From positions 1 to 64,000 of the forward strand of contig JBNKGC010000004.1 of assembly GCA_050289625.1 (NCBI GenBank): 64,000 bases of DNA, in the 5' to 3' direction. Made by a program: the position numbers and the translations under genes. The notes beneath the pieces are model-generated. The model worked only from the letters and a program-made list of their open reading frames with translations, was not told the origin of the DNA and searched no databases. This stretch comes from NIC37A-2 sp050289625 (lineage in GTDB: Bacteria > Myxococcota_A > Polyangia > Polyangiales > Polyangiaceae). This document shows positions 10,354-18,928 of the stretch, in pieces. The first letter of the stretch is position 1, and each line of letters starts with the position of its first letter.

Positions 10354-11769
10354 TCAGCGGACGTGACGATAGAAAGCAGCGAGCGCCGCCGGTGAAACCC
10401 CCAGGCGATAGAGGGCCGGATAGAGGTTGACCAAGAGTGTGTCGATGATTGGGTGACGGAGGAAACGTCTGCCACTCACGCGGACAGACGCCGGAACCGT
10501 GCGGATGGATCCGACGCGTCGCAGGCGAATCGACATCTCGAGGTCCTCCATCAACGGGATGTCGGGAAAGCCTCCGAGCGCCTCGAAGGTTGTCCGGCGA
10601 ACGAAGAGCGCTTGGTCTCCATAGGGCAAACCGGTGTAACGAGAGCGAACGTCCGCCAAATGGAGCCACCAGGGCGATCGGTCCGGATTCTGGTCGTCGA
10701 TGGTCCAGGTGCGGAACGCACCGGCGACGACCTTTGGCTCGCTCATTGCGCGGTCGATGTGCGTCGCAGCGTCGGAAGGAAGCTGGGTGTCCGCGTGCAG
10801 GAACAAGAGAACCTCGCCCCGAGCCAAGGCGGCTCCTGCGTTCATCTGCCGGGCGCGGCCCGGGGGGGTTCGAAGTAGCCGGATGTGAGGGTGCCTCGCG
10901 ACTCGCTCCCGGCTGTCGTCGGTGCTCCCACCGTCCACGACGATGGTTTCGAAGAAGTCGAACTGGTTGAGCTCTTCGATCCGCCGAGCGATGCGGTGCG
11001 CTTCGTTCAGGACGGGGACGACGACACTCACCCGAGGCGCTTCGACCCGAGCACGAGTCGCGTCCCGGTGGTCCGCCCCACCAATGCAGATCTCGTCGAG
11101 TATTGCTTTCGTCTTGGGGGCGTACACCCGACCCTCGCGTACGAGCGTCCCGAGCCGCGCAGCGTCCGCGAGCTCGTCTACGTCGAACCATGGTTCGAGC
11201 AACTCCGGAGTCAGACCGCGCGCCGTCAGGCGAACGGTCGTCTCGGCGAGGGTCGTGCTGGTGCTCCAGGGCAGGGAGGAGAGCAAGCTGGTACCGGCGC
11301 GCCGGAGTGCTGCACTGGAAACGCCGAGCAGGTAAAAACCGCCGTCCTCCGCCGGGCCCAGTACCGACGTAGCACCGTTCGACAGAAGCGAAATCGCCCG
11401 TTTCAGGTGGTCTCGAGGGAGGCCGGGAGAGTCGCTGCCGATCAGGATGATCCAAGGGTGGCGCTCCGCGCCCCGCCGCAGGCAGCGCTCCATCCGCTCG
11501 CCGAGATCTCCCTCGCCTTGGTCCCAGACGGGGCTAGGCCGCGGCAGGCCGCACGGAGGGCTGCCACCATTCAACACGAGGACCGGCTCCACTCCCTCGA
11601 GATGGTGAACCGAAGTCCAAACGTCTTCCAAGAACGCGAGAGCGAGGGCCGCGGCGGTCTCGTCTCCGAGGTGCCGTCCCAAGCGCGTCTTCGCTTGGCC
11701 TGGCGTGGGCGTCTTGGCGAGAACACAGAGCAGGCCGCGCGATTCAGCGTTCTCTCGGTAGAGTGTCAT
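10354..11769 (-). CDS. Fused DUF2064 sugar/nucleotidyl transferase and family-2 glycosyltransferase (arsenosugar-type)
   Basis: A 471-residue fusion. Residues about 12-205 match the DUF2064/TIGR04282 type (LCVLAKTPTPGQAKTRLG, IGSDSPGLP). Residues about 245-470 are a GT2 transferase of the TIGR04283 type (VSVVVPVLNEAHRI, IVVDGGSTDDS, FLHADTQLP, GDQALFVRR). These are normally separate neighbouring proteins, annotated as arsenosugar-biosynthesis-associated transferases; here they are one polypeptide. It lies 24 bp downstream of the FAD oxidoreductase gene on the same strand, so they are probably co-transcribed. No ArsS or ArsM gene is in the window, so the substrate remains open. Confidence 0.88.
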   Translation of the reverse strand: MTLYRENAESRGLLCVLAKTPTPGQAKTRLGRHLGDETAAALALAFLEDVWTSVHHLEGVEPVLVLNGGSPPCGLPRPSPVWDQGEGDLGERMERCLRRGAERHPWIILIGSDSPGLPRDHLKRAISLLSNGATSVLGPAEDGGFYLLGVSSAALRRAGTSLLSSLPWSTSTTLAETTVRLTARGLTPELLEPWFDVDELADAARLGTLVREGRVYAPKTKAILDEICIGGADHRDATRARVEAPRVSVVVPVLNEAHRIARRIEELNQFDFFETIVVDGGSTDDSRERVARHPHIRLLRTPPGRARQMNAGAALARGEVLLFLHADTQLPSDAATHIDRAMSEPKVVAGAFRTWTIDDQNPDRSPWWLHLADVRSRYTGLPYGDQALFVRRTTFEALGGFPDIPLMEDLEMSIRLRRVGSIRTVPASVRVSGRRFLRHPIIDTLLVNLYPALYRLGVSPAALAAFYRHVR

Positions 11770-11793
11770 TGCGGAAGCTGATGGGCGTGACGC

Positions 11794-13281
11794 TCAACGT
11801 TGCCACGCGAGGAGTCGGCGCAAGATGGTCGCGACGGAAGGTGTGAGCCTCGCTCGCATCGCCTCGTCGCCGAGCCGCTTCAAGGCTTCGGCACGCGTCG
11901 GGTAGGGGTAAACGGTCGAGGCGAATGCGGTGATGCCGAATCCCTGGTTCATGGCGAGGGAAACCTGACCGATCAGTTCGCCTGCGTGCTGCCCTACGAT
12001 TGTCGCGCCGGTGATGAGCGATTTGCGACCTCGGACCGTGGCTCGAGCGAAGCCATCGGGGGCCGCCTCGAGCCTCAGGCGATCATTTTCGGAAAACTCC
12101 ACCCGATATGTGCGGTCGCCCCGTTGCTCGGCCTCGTGGTGCGAGAGGCCCACGTGAGCGATCTCGGGATCGGTGTACGTGGCCCACGGGATCGTGAGGG
12201 TACTCACTCGCTTTCGTCCCCAAAAGAGGGCGTTCTGAACGACCAGGCGCGCCATGGCGTCTGCGGCGTGGGTGAACTGAAACCGCGAGCAGACGTCTCC
12301 CGCGGCGTAGATTCGCCGATTCGTCGTGCGCAGGAAGTCATCCACGCGCACGCCTCGTTCATCGAACTCGACACCGGCGGCTTCGAGTCCGAGACCGTCG
12401 AGCTGGGGATGACGACCCGTGGCCACGAGGATCTCGTCGACCTCGAGGGCATGGGGCGGGCCGCTCAGATGGATCACTTTTCCGGTGCTCGTGTGCTCGA
12501 TCCCCCGCGGGGAGTGCCCGAGGAGCACCCGGATCCCCTCGTCCTCGAATCGCTCGCGCAGGAGCGACGATGCCTCGTCGTCGTCGCGCGGCAGAAGGCG
12601 CTTGGACCGCCCGATCAACGTGACGTCGGAACCCAGGCGAGCGAATGCCTGAGCGAGCTCGCAGCCGATGGGGCCACCACCGATCACAGCGAGGCGTCCC
12701 GGCTGCTCGGTGAGCGAGAAGACGGACTCGTTCGTCAGAAATCCGACGTCGCGGAGCCCGTCGATCGGCGGCACGTTCGGTCGACTCCCGGTAGCGATCA
12801 CCGCCTTGGTGAACTCGAGGCGTTGACCTTCGACCTCCACGGCGGCCTGCGCGACGAAGCGGGCCTGTCCGAGAAACACGTCGACTCCCGTGCTCGCCAC
12901 TCGGGCGGCCGAATCGTGGGGCGCGATGTCGGCGCGCGCCTTGCGCAGGCGACGCATCACGGCTGCGAAGTCCACTTGGGTGGTCGTCTTGACTCCAAGC
13001 GCCTTCGACTGGCGTGGTTCGTTCGCGGCGTGGGCCGCGCGCAGGAGAGCTTTGGAAGGAACGCAGCCCGCGTTGAGGCAGTCTCCCCCGAGAAGTCCTC
13101 GTTCGACGAGTGCCACCCGCCCCCCGAGTCCCGCCGCGGCGATCGCCGTGACCAAGCCCGCGGTGCCGCCTCCGACGACGACGAGGTTGTAGCGCCCCTC
13201 GGGTGTGGGGTTCTTCCACGTCGAAGGATGCACGGCTTCGATCAGACGCCTGTTGGCTTCGTCGAGAGGCAAAACTTCCAT
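11794..13281 (-). CDS. FAD-dependent pyridine nucleotide-disulfide oxidoreductase, mercuric-reductase-like
   Basis: A 495-residue flavoprotein of the class I disulfide reductase family. It has an N-terminal FAD motif VVVGGGTAGLV (about residues 32-42), the redox-active disulfide GGDCLNAGCVPSK, an NAD(P) motif VIGGGPIGCELAQAFARLG, and the second FAD motif YAAGDVC. In the C-terminal dimer domain, the His-Pro pair of lipoamide dehydrogenases is replaced by YPYPTRAEALKRLGD. The substrate is therefore unlikely to be dihydrolipoamide, and no MerA metal-binding cysteines are seen. The ATG at 13281 is chosen over an in-frame TTG at 13287. It is divergent from the methyltransferase gene with a 48-bp gap. 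Confidence 0.9.
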   Translation of the reverse strand: MEVLPLDEANRRLIEAVHPSTWKNPTPEGRYNLVVVGGGTAGLVTAIAAAGLGGRVALVERGLLGGDCLNAGCVPSKALLRAAHAANEPRQSKALGVKTTTQVDFAAVMRRLRKARADIAPHDSAARVASTGVDVFLGQARFVAQAAVEVEGQRLEFTKAVIATGSRPNVPPIDGLRDVGFLTNESVFSLTEQPGRLAVIGGGPIGCELAQAFARLGSDVTLIGRSKRLLPRDDDEASSLLRERFEDEGIRVLLGHSPRGIEHTSTGKVIHLSGPPHALEVDEILVATGRHPQLDGLGLEAAGVEFDERGVRVDDFLRTTNRRIYAAGDVCSRFQFTHAADAMARLVVQNALFWGRKRVSTLTIPWATYTDPEIAHVGLSHHEAEQRGDRTYRVEFSENDRLRLEAAPDGFARATVRGRKSLITGATIVGQHAGELIGQVSLAMNQGFGITAFASTVYPYPTRAEALKRLGDEAMRARLTPSVATILRRLLAWQR

Positions 13282-13329
13282 GACCAAATGGGGAGTGGGA
13301 ACGGAGCGAGCGCTGTATAGTCGCCCGCC

Positions 13330-14283
13330 TTGACCAGGCGGAAAGAAGCACGAAAAGCGCGTCGCCCGAAGGGGGAGTCACAGGCCGCTCTGCGGCCTGG
13401 CGCGCGGGGAGGTTCAGGTTTCGAGGCATACTACGCCCAGCTCTACGAAGGGCGCTGGGAAGAGCTGCGCGCCGCGCTGCTTCACAAACCCGCTCCTGTG
13501 GCCCGCTTGAACCCGCATTTCTCGCGGGACGCCGACCGAAAAAGCGACGTGCCGGAGAACACCTCGGTGCCGAACGTTCCAGAGGGGTGCGCGCCTTTTG
13601 GTGGAACCAACCCGGAGCGGGACGTCCGTGGTCTCCTGGCCTTCTACGTGTTGGACGCTGCCTCCGTGTACGCGGCCCGCGTCCTCGACGTCCACCCGGG
13701 GGAGCGGGTGCTCGACCTCTGTGCTGCGCCGGGAGGCAAGACCCTGATTCTTGCCGATGCCCTAGTGGAAGGCGGCGAGCTCGTTGCGAACGACCGCTCC
13801 AGCGCCCGCGCCAAACGCCTCCGACGAGTCGTGGAGGACTACCTCCCCGAATCGCTACAAAGCCGCGTGCGAGTCACCAGCTACGACGCGAAGCGCTGGG
13901 GCATGCACGAACCCGGTGCCTTCGATGCGGTGCTTCTCGACGCGCCGTGCTCATCGGAAGCACACGTTTTGGCGGATCCTCAGGAGCTCGCCAAGTGGTC
14001 TCCCGGGCGCATTAAGCGTCTCGCGAAGGAGCAGTACGCCCTCCTCACTTCGGCTCTCCTGGCAGTTCGTCCGGGGGGCCGCGTCGTGTACTCGACCTGC
14101 TCAATTGCCCCTGACGAAAACGACGGCGTCATCGAGCGGCTCTTCGAAAAGGGTCGCCACCCGGTGCGCGCTGTCCCGGTCGAGGTGCCCGTGGGTACGC
14201 GGACCCGGTACGGGTGGCAGATCCTTCCGGACCGCGATGGCTGTGGTCCGATCTACGTCGCACTTCTGACCAAGCCAGTTTGA
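13330..14283 (+). CDS. RsmB/NOP2-family RNA cytosine-C5 methyltransferase
   Basis: A 317-residue SAM-dependent methyltransferase acting on cytosine in rRNA or tRNA. The SAM loop VLDLCAAPGGKT, the catalytic-cysteine motif LLDAPCSSE and the second cysteine motif VVYSTCSIAPDEND appear in the expected order. There is no NusB-like N-terminal domain as in RsmB and no PUA domain as in RsmF, so the exact target cannot be named. The TTG at 13330 is the upstream-most possible start and the first 30 residues are basic and poorly conserved in appearance, so the true start may be further in. Confidence 0.88.
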   Translation: MTRRKEARKARRPKGESQAALRPGARGGSGFEAYYAQLYEGRWEELRAALLHKPAPVARLNPHFSRDADRKSDVPENTSVPNVPEGCAPFGGTNPERDVRGLLAFYVLDAASVYAARVLDVHPGERVLDLCAAPGGKTLILADALVEGGELVANDRSSARAKRLRRVVEDYLPESLQSRVRVTSYDAKRWGMHEPGAFDAVLLDAPCSSEAHVLADPQELAKWSPGRIKRLAKEQYALLTSALLAVRPGGRVVYSTCSIAPDENDGVIERLFEKGRHPVRAVPVEVPVGTRTRYGWQILPDRDGCGPIYVALLTKPV

Positions 14284-14374
14284 GTCAGTTCCCGGTCCCG
14301 CCCCAAACCCGCGATTCGTTCCCGGTGCGAAATGCGCTGTTCGCGTCGGGCTCCCGTTTCAGGGGTGAGGGCCC

Positions 14375-14596
14375 TCAGGGCTGGGTTTGGCGTTCGTCGT
14401 CGTCTTGCGGGGGACGCCGTGGGGGGTCGAGCTGAGCCAGAGCCGAGCTGACGAGGGGCCCGAGAAATTTCCCGAGTTGGAAGCCGAGAAGGCCCGCAGC
14501 GAGGAGCCATGGCGCGTGATCCGTTGGACCCGCGACTTGATGAGCGAGGAGAACACCCAAGGAAGCGAAGGCGACCCTCCAGCCGAGAGATTGCAT
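14375..14596 (-). CDS. Small hydrophobic protein, probably membrane-associated
   Basis: A 73-residue frame beginning MQSLGWRVAFASLGVLLAHQ. It has two hydrophobic stretches (about residues 6-20 and 28-50) and a hydrophilic, Asp-rich C-terminal tail. Overlapping frames on both strands are compositionally less protein-like. It is convergent with the methyltransferase gene and divergent from hisC. I do not recognise a family, and a genuine gene is only moderately likely. Confidence 0.45.
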   Translation of the reverse strand: MQSLGWRVAFASLGVLLAHQVAGPTDHAPWLLAAGLLGFQLGKFLGPLVSSALAQLDPPRRPPQDDDERQTQP

Positions 14597-14753
14597 CGCC
14601 TGCGGTCATGCAATCGTGGTGCCGAAGCAAAAAGTGGCCAATTGGAGCGGATTTCGCCCATTCCGCGACGGACATCCGTCCGTCTTACGGCCGAATGTCC
14701 GCGGCGTTTTGCCCTGGATGGGGTCCTGCTCTTGCTACTACGCTCGCGGCGCC

Positions 14754-15839
14754 ATGAGTCGGCTGGTCACACCCAAGATCGAAGCGCTGCGTCCCTACCA
14801 AGGGGGCAAACCTGTCGAAGAGTTGTTCCGGGAGCAGGGGATCCGCGATGCGGTCAAGCTGGCATCGAACGAAAATCCGCTCGGGCCGAGCCCGAAGGCC
14901 GTCGAAGCTGCTCGTCGCGCTCTGGGCGAAGTGCATCGGTATCCCGATGGGGCTGCGTTCCGCCTGCGGTCGGCCATCGCCGAGTTCCACGGGGTCAGTC
15001 TCGACGAGGTCGTGCACGGGAATGGCTCGAACGAAATCATCGAGCTTCTGGTGCGTACCTTCACCACGCCGGAACACCACATCGTGTTCGGTCAGCCGGC
15101 GTTCAGCATGTACCGAGTCGTCGTGGCCGCTCACAACGTGGAGGGAACTGCGGTCCCCACCACGCCCGATCTCGTCCACGATCTGGATGGGATGCTCGCC
15201 GCAGTGCGTGAAAACACCCGGCTCATCCTGATCGACAACCCGAACAATCCCACCGGAACCTACGTCGGAAAGCAGAAGCTCGAGGCGTTCCTCCGCGCGG
15301 TGCCGTCGGACGTCATCGTGGTCATGGACGAGGCCTACTTCGAGTACGCGGACGCTCCTGACTATCCCGACTCCTTGGCGCTTCGCGATCTGCGCGAGCG
15401 ACTCGTCGTGCTTCGGACTTTCTCCAAGGCCTACGGGCTGGCTGGATTCCGCGTCGGCTACGGTATCGGGCCCGTGGAAATCATGCGCTACGTGAACCGC
15501 CTGCGCGCACCGTTCAACGTGAGCGTGCCCAGTCAGGAAGCGGCGATCGCTGCTCTCGCCGATGCGGAGCATCTCGAGAGAGCCGTGAAGACGAACGCCG
15601 CAGAGCGGCGGCGGCTGACCGAGGAGCTCAATTGTCGTGGGTTTGCTGCCACTCCGAGCCAAGCGAATTTCGTCTTGGCCGACTTCGGCCAAGATCCGAA
15701 CGCGCTCTACGAGAAGCTCCTGACTCGCGGGGTCATCGTCCGGCCGATCCCGGGTCTCGCGTCGAGCCTCCGGATCACGGTGGGAACCCCGCAAGAAAAC
15801 TCGCGGTTCCTCGAGGCTCTCGACGAGGTGACGCAGTGA
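14754..15839 (+). CDS. hisC: Histidinol-phosphate aminotransferase
   Basis: A 361-residue fold-type I PLP aminotransferase. It converts imidazole-acetol phosphate and glutamate to histidinol phosphate and often also serves aromatic amino-acid transamination. The motifs KLASNENPLGPSP, DNPNNPTGT and DEAYFEYA, and the PLP-binding Lys225 in TFSKAYGLAGFRVGYG, are all present. The start at 14754 gives the usual MSRLVTPKIEALRPYQGGKP. Placement ahead of an aroA-like gene suggests an aromatic-amino-acid context. The next gene overlaps its stop by 4 bp (GTGA), implying translational coupling. Confidence 0.93.
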   Translation: MSRLVTPKIEALRPYQGGKPVEELFREQGIRDAVKLASNENPLGPSPKAVEAARRALGEVHRYPDGAAFRLRSAIAEFHGVSLDEVVHGNGSNEIIELLVRTFTTPEHHIVFGQPAFSMYRVVVAAHNVEGTAVPTTPDLVHDLDGMLAAVRENTRLILIDNPNNPTGTYVGKQKLEAFLRAVPSDVIVVMDEAYFEYADAPDYPDSLALRDLRERLVVLRTFSKAYGLAGFRVGYGIGPVEIMRYVNRLRAPFNVSVPSQEAAIAALADAEHLERAVKTNAAERRRLTEELNCRGFAATPSQANFVLADFGQDPNALYEKLLTRGVIVRPIPGLASSLRITVGTPQENSRFLEALDEVTQ

Positions 15840-16840
15840 AGCCTTTCGGGCGCTCGGCGAGCTCGCTCCTGATCTGCACCGCGTGTCTCGGTGCCCTGCT
15901 CCCCGGGTGCATGAAAACCGACGAGGTGGTCGTCGAAACGGCGGCCGGGCGTCGTGTCGACGACGCCACCATCGACGAAGACCCTTGGGCGCTCTTGCCG
16001 AGCGGCGCCATCTCCTGGATGGGGCTGGACGCGCAGGCCCTCTACGCGTCGAAGTTTGGTTCTCAGGTGTCGGCGTTGCTCGGGCGGACGCTTCCTTTGG
16101 CAACGAACGCCGGGGTCGACTTCACGCGGGACGTCGATGCGCTCTCGCTCGGCATCTACTCACTCAGCGGTGTCGATGTCGCGGGTGTCGCGACGGGACG
16201 CTTCAGTCCGCAGCTGATCGACCAAGCGGTAGTTCCCGGGGCGCTCACGAGCACCGGGCGCCCGATCACACGCAGTGTTTACGCGGGACGCACGTTGTAC
16301 GTGGCCGACGGCGTCGGGATGACGGTGCTCACGCCGAAGACCCTGGTTTTCGGCAACGAGATCGGCATGCGGCGAGTGCTCGATCGGATCGAGGAAGGGC
16401 GCGTCGACCGCAAGCTGCCCGCATGGTTCGAAGAGCTGTTGGCCACGCAGAACGCCCCCATGGCCTGGGGAGTCGATCTGGCCGAAAATCCCCTGTCGGA
16501 CGCGGCGCGCCATCAAGTCTCCTTTCTCCAGGGGCTCCGCGCGGCCCGCTTGCTCGGGAATTTCCAGGAGCCTGGCCTCAACTTGGCCGGGTCCCTCACC
16601 TACGGTGACGAAGCGACTGCCGTGCGAGGGGCCGAGACACTCCGAGCCACCGTCGACACGATCCGAAGCTACGGATTTCTGATGGCGATTTTCGGCGTGT
16701 CGCAACCCATTACGCGCGTCGAAGCGCAGGCGCGGGGGAGGGAAGTCGCGCTGGTCACCGAAATGGACGGGCAAGCCATCGGGGGTCTGCTCGCCAATGC
16801 GGACCGAGTGCTCGGGATGCTTCTTCCGGCGGGGCGCTGA
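15836..16840 (+). CDS. Predicted lipoprotein of unknown function
   Basis: A 334-residue protein with a lipoprotein signal (MKPFGRSASSLLICTACLGA, then LLPGC with Cys25). The mature part has no catalytic motif I recognise. It contains the pattern DVDALSLGIYSLSGVDVAGV near residue 100, a pattern with parallels in the proteins at 18929-19936 and 19933-20919. The GTG start overlaps the hisC stop. Its position between hisC and the aroA-like gene is unusual for a cell-envelope protein and suggests operon membership rather than a metabolic role. Confidence 0.82.
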   Translation: MKPFGRSASSLLICTACLGALLPGCMKTDEVVVETAAGRRVDDATIDEDPWALLPSGAISWMGLDAQALYASKFGSQVSALLGRTLPLATNAGVDFTRDVDALSLGIYSLSGVDVAGVATGRFSPQLIDQAVVPGALTSTGRPITRSVYAGRTLYVADGVGMTVLTPKTLVFGNEIGMRRVLDRIEEGRVDRKLPAWFEELLATQNAPMAWGVDLAENPLSDAARHQVSFLQGLRAARLLGNFQEPGLNLAGSLTYGDEATAVRGAETLRATVDTIRSYGFLMAIFGVSQPITRVEAQARGREVALVTEMDGQAIGGLLANADRVLGMLLPAGR

Positions 16841-16846
16841 GTCACC

Positions 16847-18175
16847 GTGGTTGCTCAACTCGTCGTCTACCCGGCGTCCGTTCCACTGCGCGGGAGCGTT
16901 CCCGTGCCCGCTGATCCCGCGATTGCGAGCATCGCGCTCGGCGTTGCGACGCTCGCCTTCGGCCGGTCTCGCTTGCTTCTGCGAGCCGTTCCCGAGCCGG
17001 TCGACGCGCTCACTGGAGCCCTCCGCCGCCTTGGCGTGTCGATCGCTCGGACCGAAGATGCGCTCGAGGTCGAGGGGCGAGGCCTCGATGGTCTCGAGCC
17101 GCCGGACGAAGTCCTCGATGCGCGCGGCATGCCGTTGGCCGCGTCGATCCTGATGGGGCTCTTGGCTGGGCGTCCCTTCGAAGCGCAGCTGGTCGTCGAC
17201 GACGAGGTCGCCGACCGTCTGGTGCCGGCCTTGGAAGCCAGCTTTGGGGTTTCCAGCCGGCCATGGTCCGGGGGAGGACAGCTGCTCGCTTTTCATCCGC
17301 CAGCGGAGCGTCCTCGAGGGATTCAGGCCATGCTGCCCGGTTGTGACCCCGCTCCCAAAGTGGCGCTCTTGCTCGCGGGTCTTCGCGCGCAGTCTCCGAC
17401 AACCCTCGATGAGGCCATCGCGTCGCCGGATCATTGCGAACGGCTGCTGCAACACCTCGAGATGCCGCTCACGGGATCGGCGACCACGCGGCAGCTGCAC
17501 CCGCCGCGTGATCCGAAAGCGATCCGTGCCTTCGAGCTTCCCGAGGTGGGGGACTTTTCGGCAGCGGCGTATCTCCTGGCCGCGGCGGTGCTCGTTCCCG
17601 AAAGTCATGTCACCGTGCGCGGCGTGGGTCTGAACCCCACGCGAACTGGCTTGCTGGACGCGTTCCGCTTCCTCGGAGCGCACGCTGGCATCACGCCGCA
17701 GGGCGACGTGCTCTGTGAGCCCTTCGGTGAGGTGACGGCGATGGGGCGAGGGATCGTCGGTGGGGCACTCGCCGGAGAAACGGCGGCTCGCATGGGAGCC
17801 GACTACGTTCCGGCGACCATCGCCCTCGCTCGCGCGACACAGCCGGTGGAGGTAGCGGACATCGGTGCGGGCAGCGACGAGCCCATGCGAGCAGTGGCCC
17901 GACTGGTCGGCGTTTTGCGGGCGTACGGTGTCGATGCTGCGCCATCCGAAGGTGGCCTCGTCCTTCGGCCTGCCATGGGGCCCACCCGAGCCACGCGGGT
18001 GACCACGGGCGGTGACCATCGACTGGCTCTGGCAGCCACGCTATTGGGACTTTCGTCGGATGGCCCGAGCGTGGTCGACGACGTGGATTGTCTGCGACGG
18101 TTTTTTCCGCGCGTCGTGGGGACGCTCAGGGCTCTCGGGGCCACCATCGAGGTGAAGAGTGACGAAAGACAGTGA
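16847..18175 (+). CDS. aroA: EPSP-synthase-like protein with degenerate active site
   Basis: A 442-residue protein with the two-domain EPSP synthase layout. GVGLNPTRTGLLDAF, a DFSAAAYLLAAAVL segment and GGDHRLAL (389-391 onward) are clearly those of AroA. However, the N-terminal PGDKSISHR motif reads PADPAIASI (residues 21-29), so the catalytic Lys and the following Ser and Arg are gone. The LGNAGTAMR motif is LDARGMPLA, and the KETDR-type motif carrying the catalytic Glu is replaced by GAGSDEP (340-346). It sits next to cmk, as aroA does in many bacteria. It may be a divergent enzyme or a catalytically dead homologue. The family assignment is strong; activity is doubtful. Confidence 0.8.
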   Translation: MVAQLVVYPASVPLRGSVPVPADPAIASIALGVATLAFGRSRLLLRAVPEPVDALTGALRRLGVSIARTEDALEVEGRGLDGLEPPDEVLDARGMPLAASILMGLLAGRPFEAQLVVDDEVADRLVPALEASFGVSSRPWSGGGQLLAFHPPAERPRGIQAMLPGCDPAPKVALLLAGLRAQSPTTLDEAIASPDHCERLLQHLEMPLTGSATTRQLHPPRDPKAIRAFELPEVGDFSAAAYLLAAAVLVPESHVTVRGVGLNPTRTGLLDAFRFLGAHAGITPQGDVLCEPFGEVTAMGRGIVGGALAGETAARMGADYVPATIALARATQPVEVADIGAGSDEPMRAVARLVGVLRAYGVDAAPSEGGLVLRPAMGPTRATRVTTGGDHRLALAATLLGLSSDGPSVVDDVDCLRRFFPRVVGTLRALGATIEVKSDERQ

Positions 18176-18911
18176 CACTCCGAGACGCCGCGAGCTCCCG
18201 GTCGTGGCGATCGACGGTCCGGCGGGCGCGGGCAAAAGCACGGTGACCCGCCGTGTGGCCGCTGACCTGGGTTACACGGCGGTGGATACTGGCGCCCTGT
18301 ATCGCACGGTCGCGCTTGCATGTTCGCGCCGGAATGTCGCTTGGGACGATGCGGCAGGGGTTCAGAACGTCGCTCACGAACTGGCTCGTGAAGGTCTCAT
18401 CACGATGACGCAAGCCGGCGGTACGACGCATGTCACGCTGGCCGGGGAAGACGTGTCGGAGGCGATTCGCACCCAGAAAATGGGGCAGGGCGCGAGCCAG
18501 GTGTCGGCGCTACCGCCCGTGCGCGATGCGCTGCTCGAGATGCAGCGGGCGCTCGGATGCGACGGCGGAGTCGTGCTCGAAGGACGCGACATCGGCTCGG
18601 TCGTGTTTCCCGACGCCGAAGCGAAGTTTTTCCTGACCGCGAGCGCCGAGGTGCGCGCGCAGCGCAGACACGAAGAGCTCCAGGACCGAGGCGAAACGGT
18701 CGCTCTAAGCGAAGTGCTGCGCGAGGTCGAAGAGAGGGATCGCCGCGACACAGAGCGCCCCGTGGCTCCGCTGGTCCGGGCTGACGACGCCCATCTCGTC
18801 GACAGCTCGAGCCTCGACATCGATCAAGTCGTCGAGGAAATCGTTCGTATCGTTCGCGGAGTCGAGGCGAAGTTGCGAGAGGCCGCGGGGAAGCGGCACG
18901 GGGCGTCCTGA
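18159..18911 (+). CDS. cmk: Cytidylate kinase
   Basis: A 250-residue NMP kinase phosphorylating CMP and dCMP. The P-loop is GPAGAGKST (residues 20-28), followed by DTGALYR, the insert domain, and the LEGRDIGSVVFPDAEAKFFL motif. The last 30 residues are an added basic helix. The GTG start lies 17 bp inside the end of the aroA-like gene. The aroA-cmk-rpsA order is widely conserved, which supports the calls on both sides. Confidence 0.93.
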   Translation: MTKDSDTPRRRELPVVAIDGPAGAGKSTVTRRVAADLGYTAVDTGALYRTVALACSRRNVAWDDAAGVQNVAHELAREGLITMTQAGGTTHVTLAGEDVSEAIRTQKMGQGASQVSALPPVRDALLEMQRALGCDGGVVLEGRDIGSVVFPDAEAKFFLTASAEVRAQRRHEELQDRGETVALSEVLREVEERDRRDTERPVAPLVRADDAHLVDSSSLDIDQVVEEIVRIVRGVEAKLREAAGKRHGAS

Positions 18912-18928
18912 GCCGTCGGGGGGAGAGG

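Noticed and set aside
11800..13320. A 506-codon antisense frame over the FAD oxidoreductase gene
   Set aside because: The minus strand carries clear FAD and NAD(P) motifs; this frame is a shadow.
14253..14675. A 140-codon minus-strand frame overlapping the small hydrophobic protein
   Set aside because: Its product is Arg/Ser/Pro-rich without hydrophobic segments; the alternative frame at 14375-14596 is more protein-like.
16160..18019. A 619-codon antisense frame over the lipoprotein and aroA-like genes
   Set aside because: The plus-strand products have identifiable family motifs. The antisense residues are Arg/His/Gly-rich with no domain.
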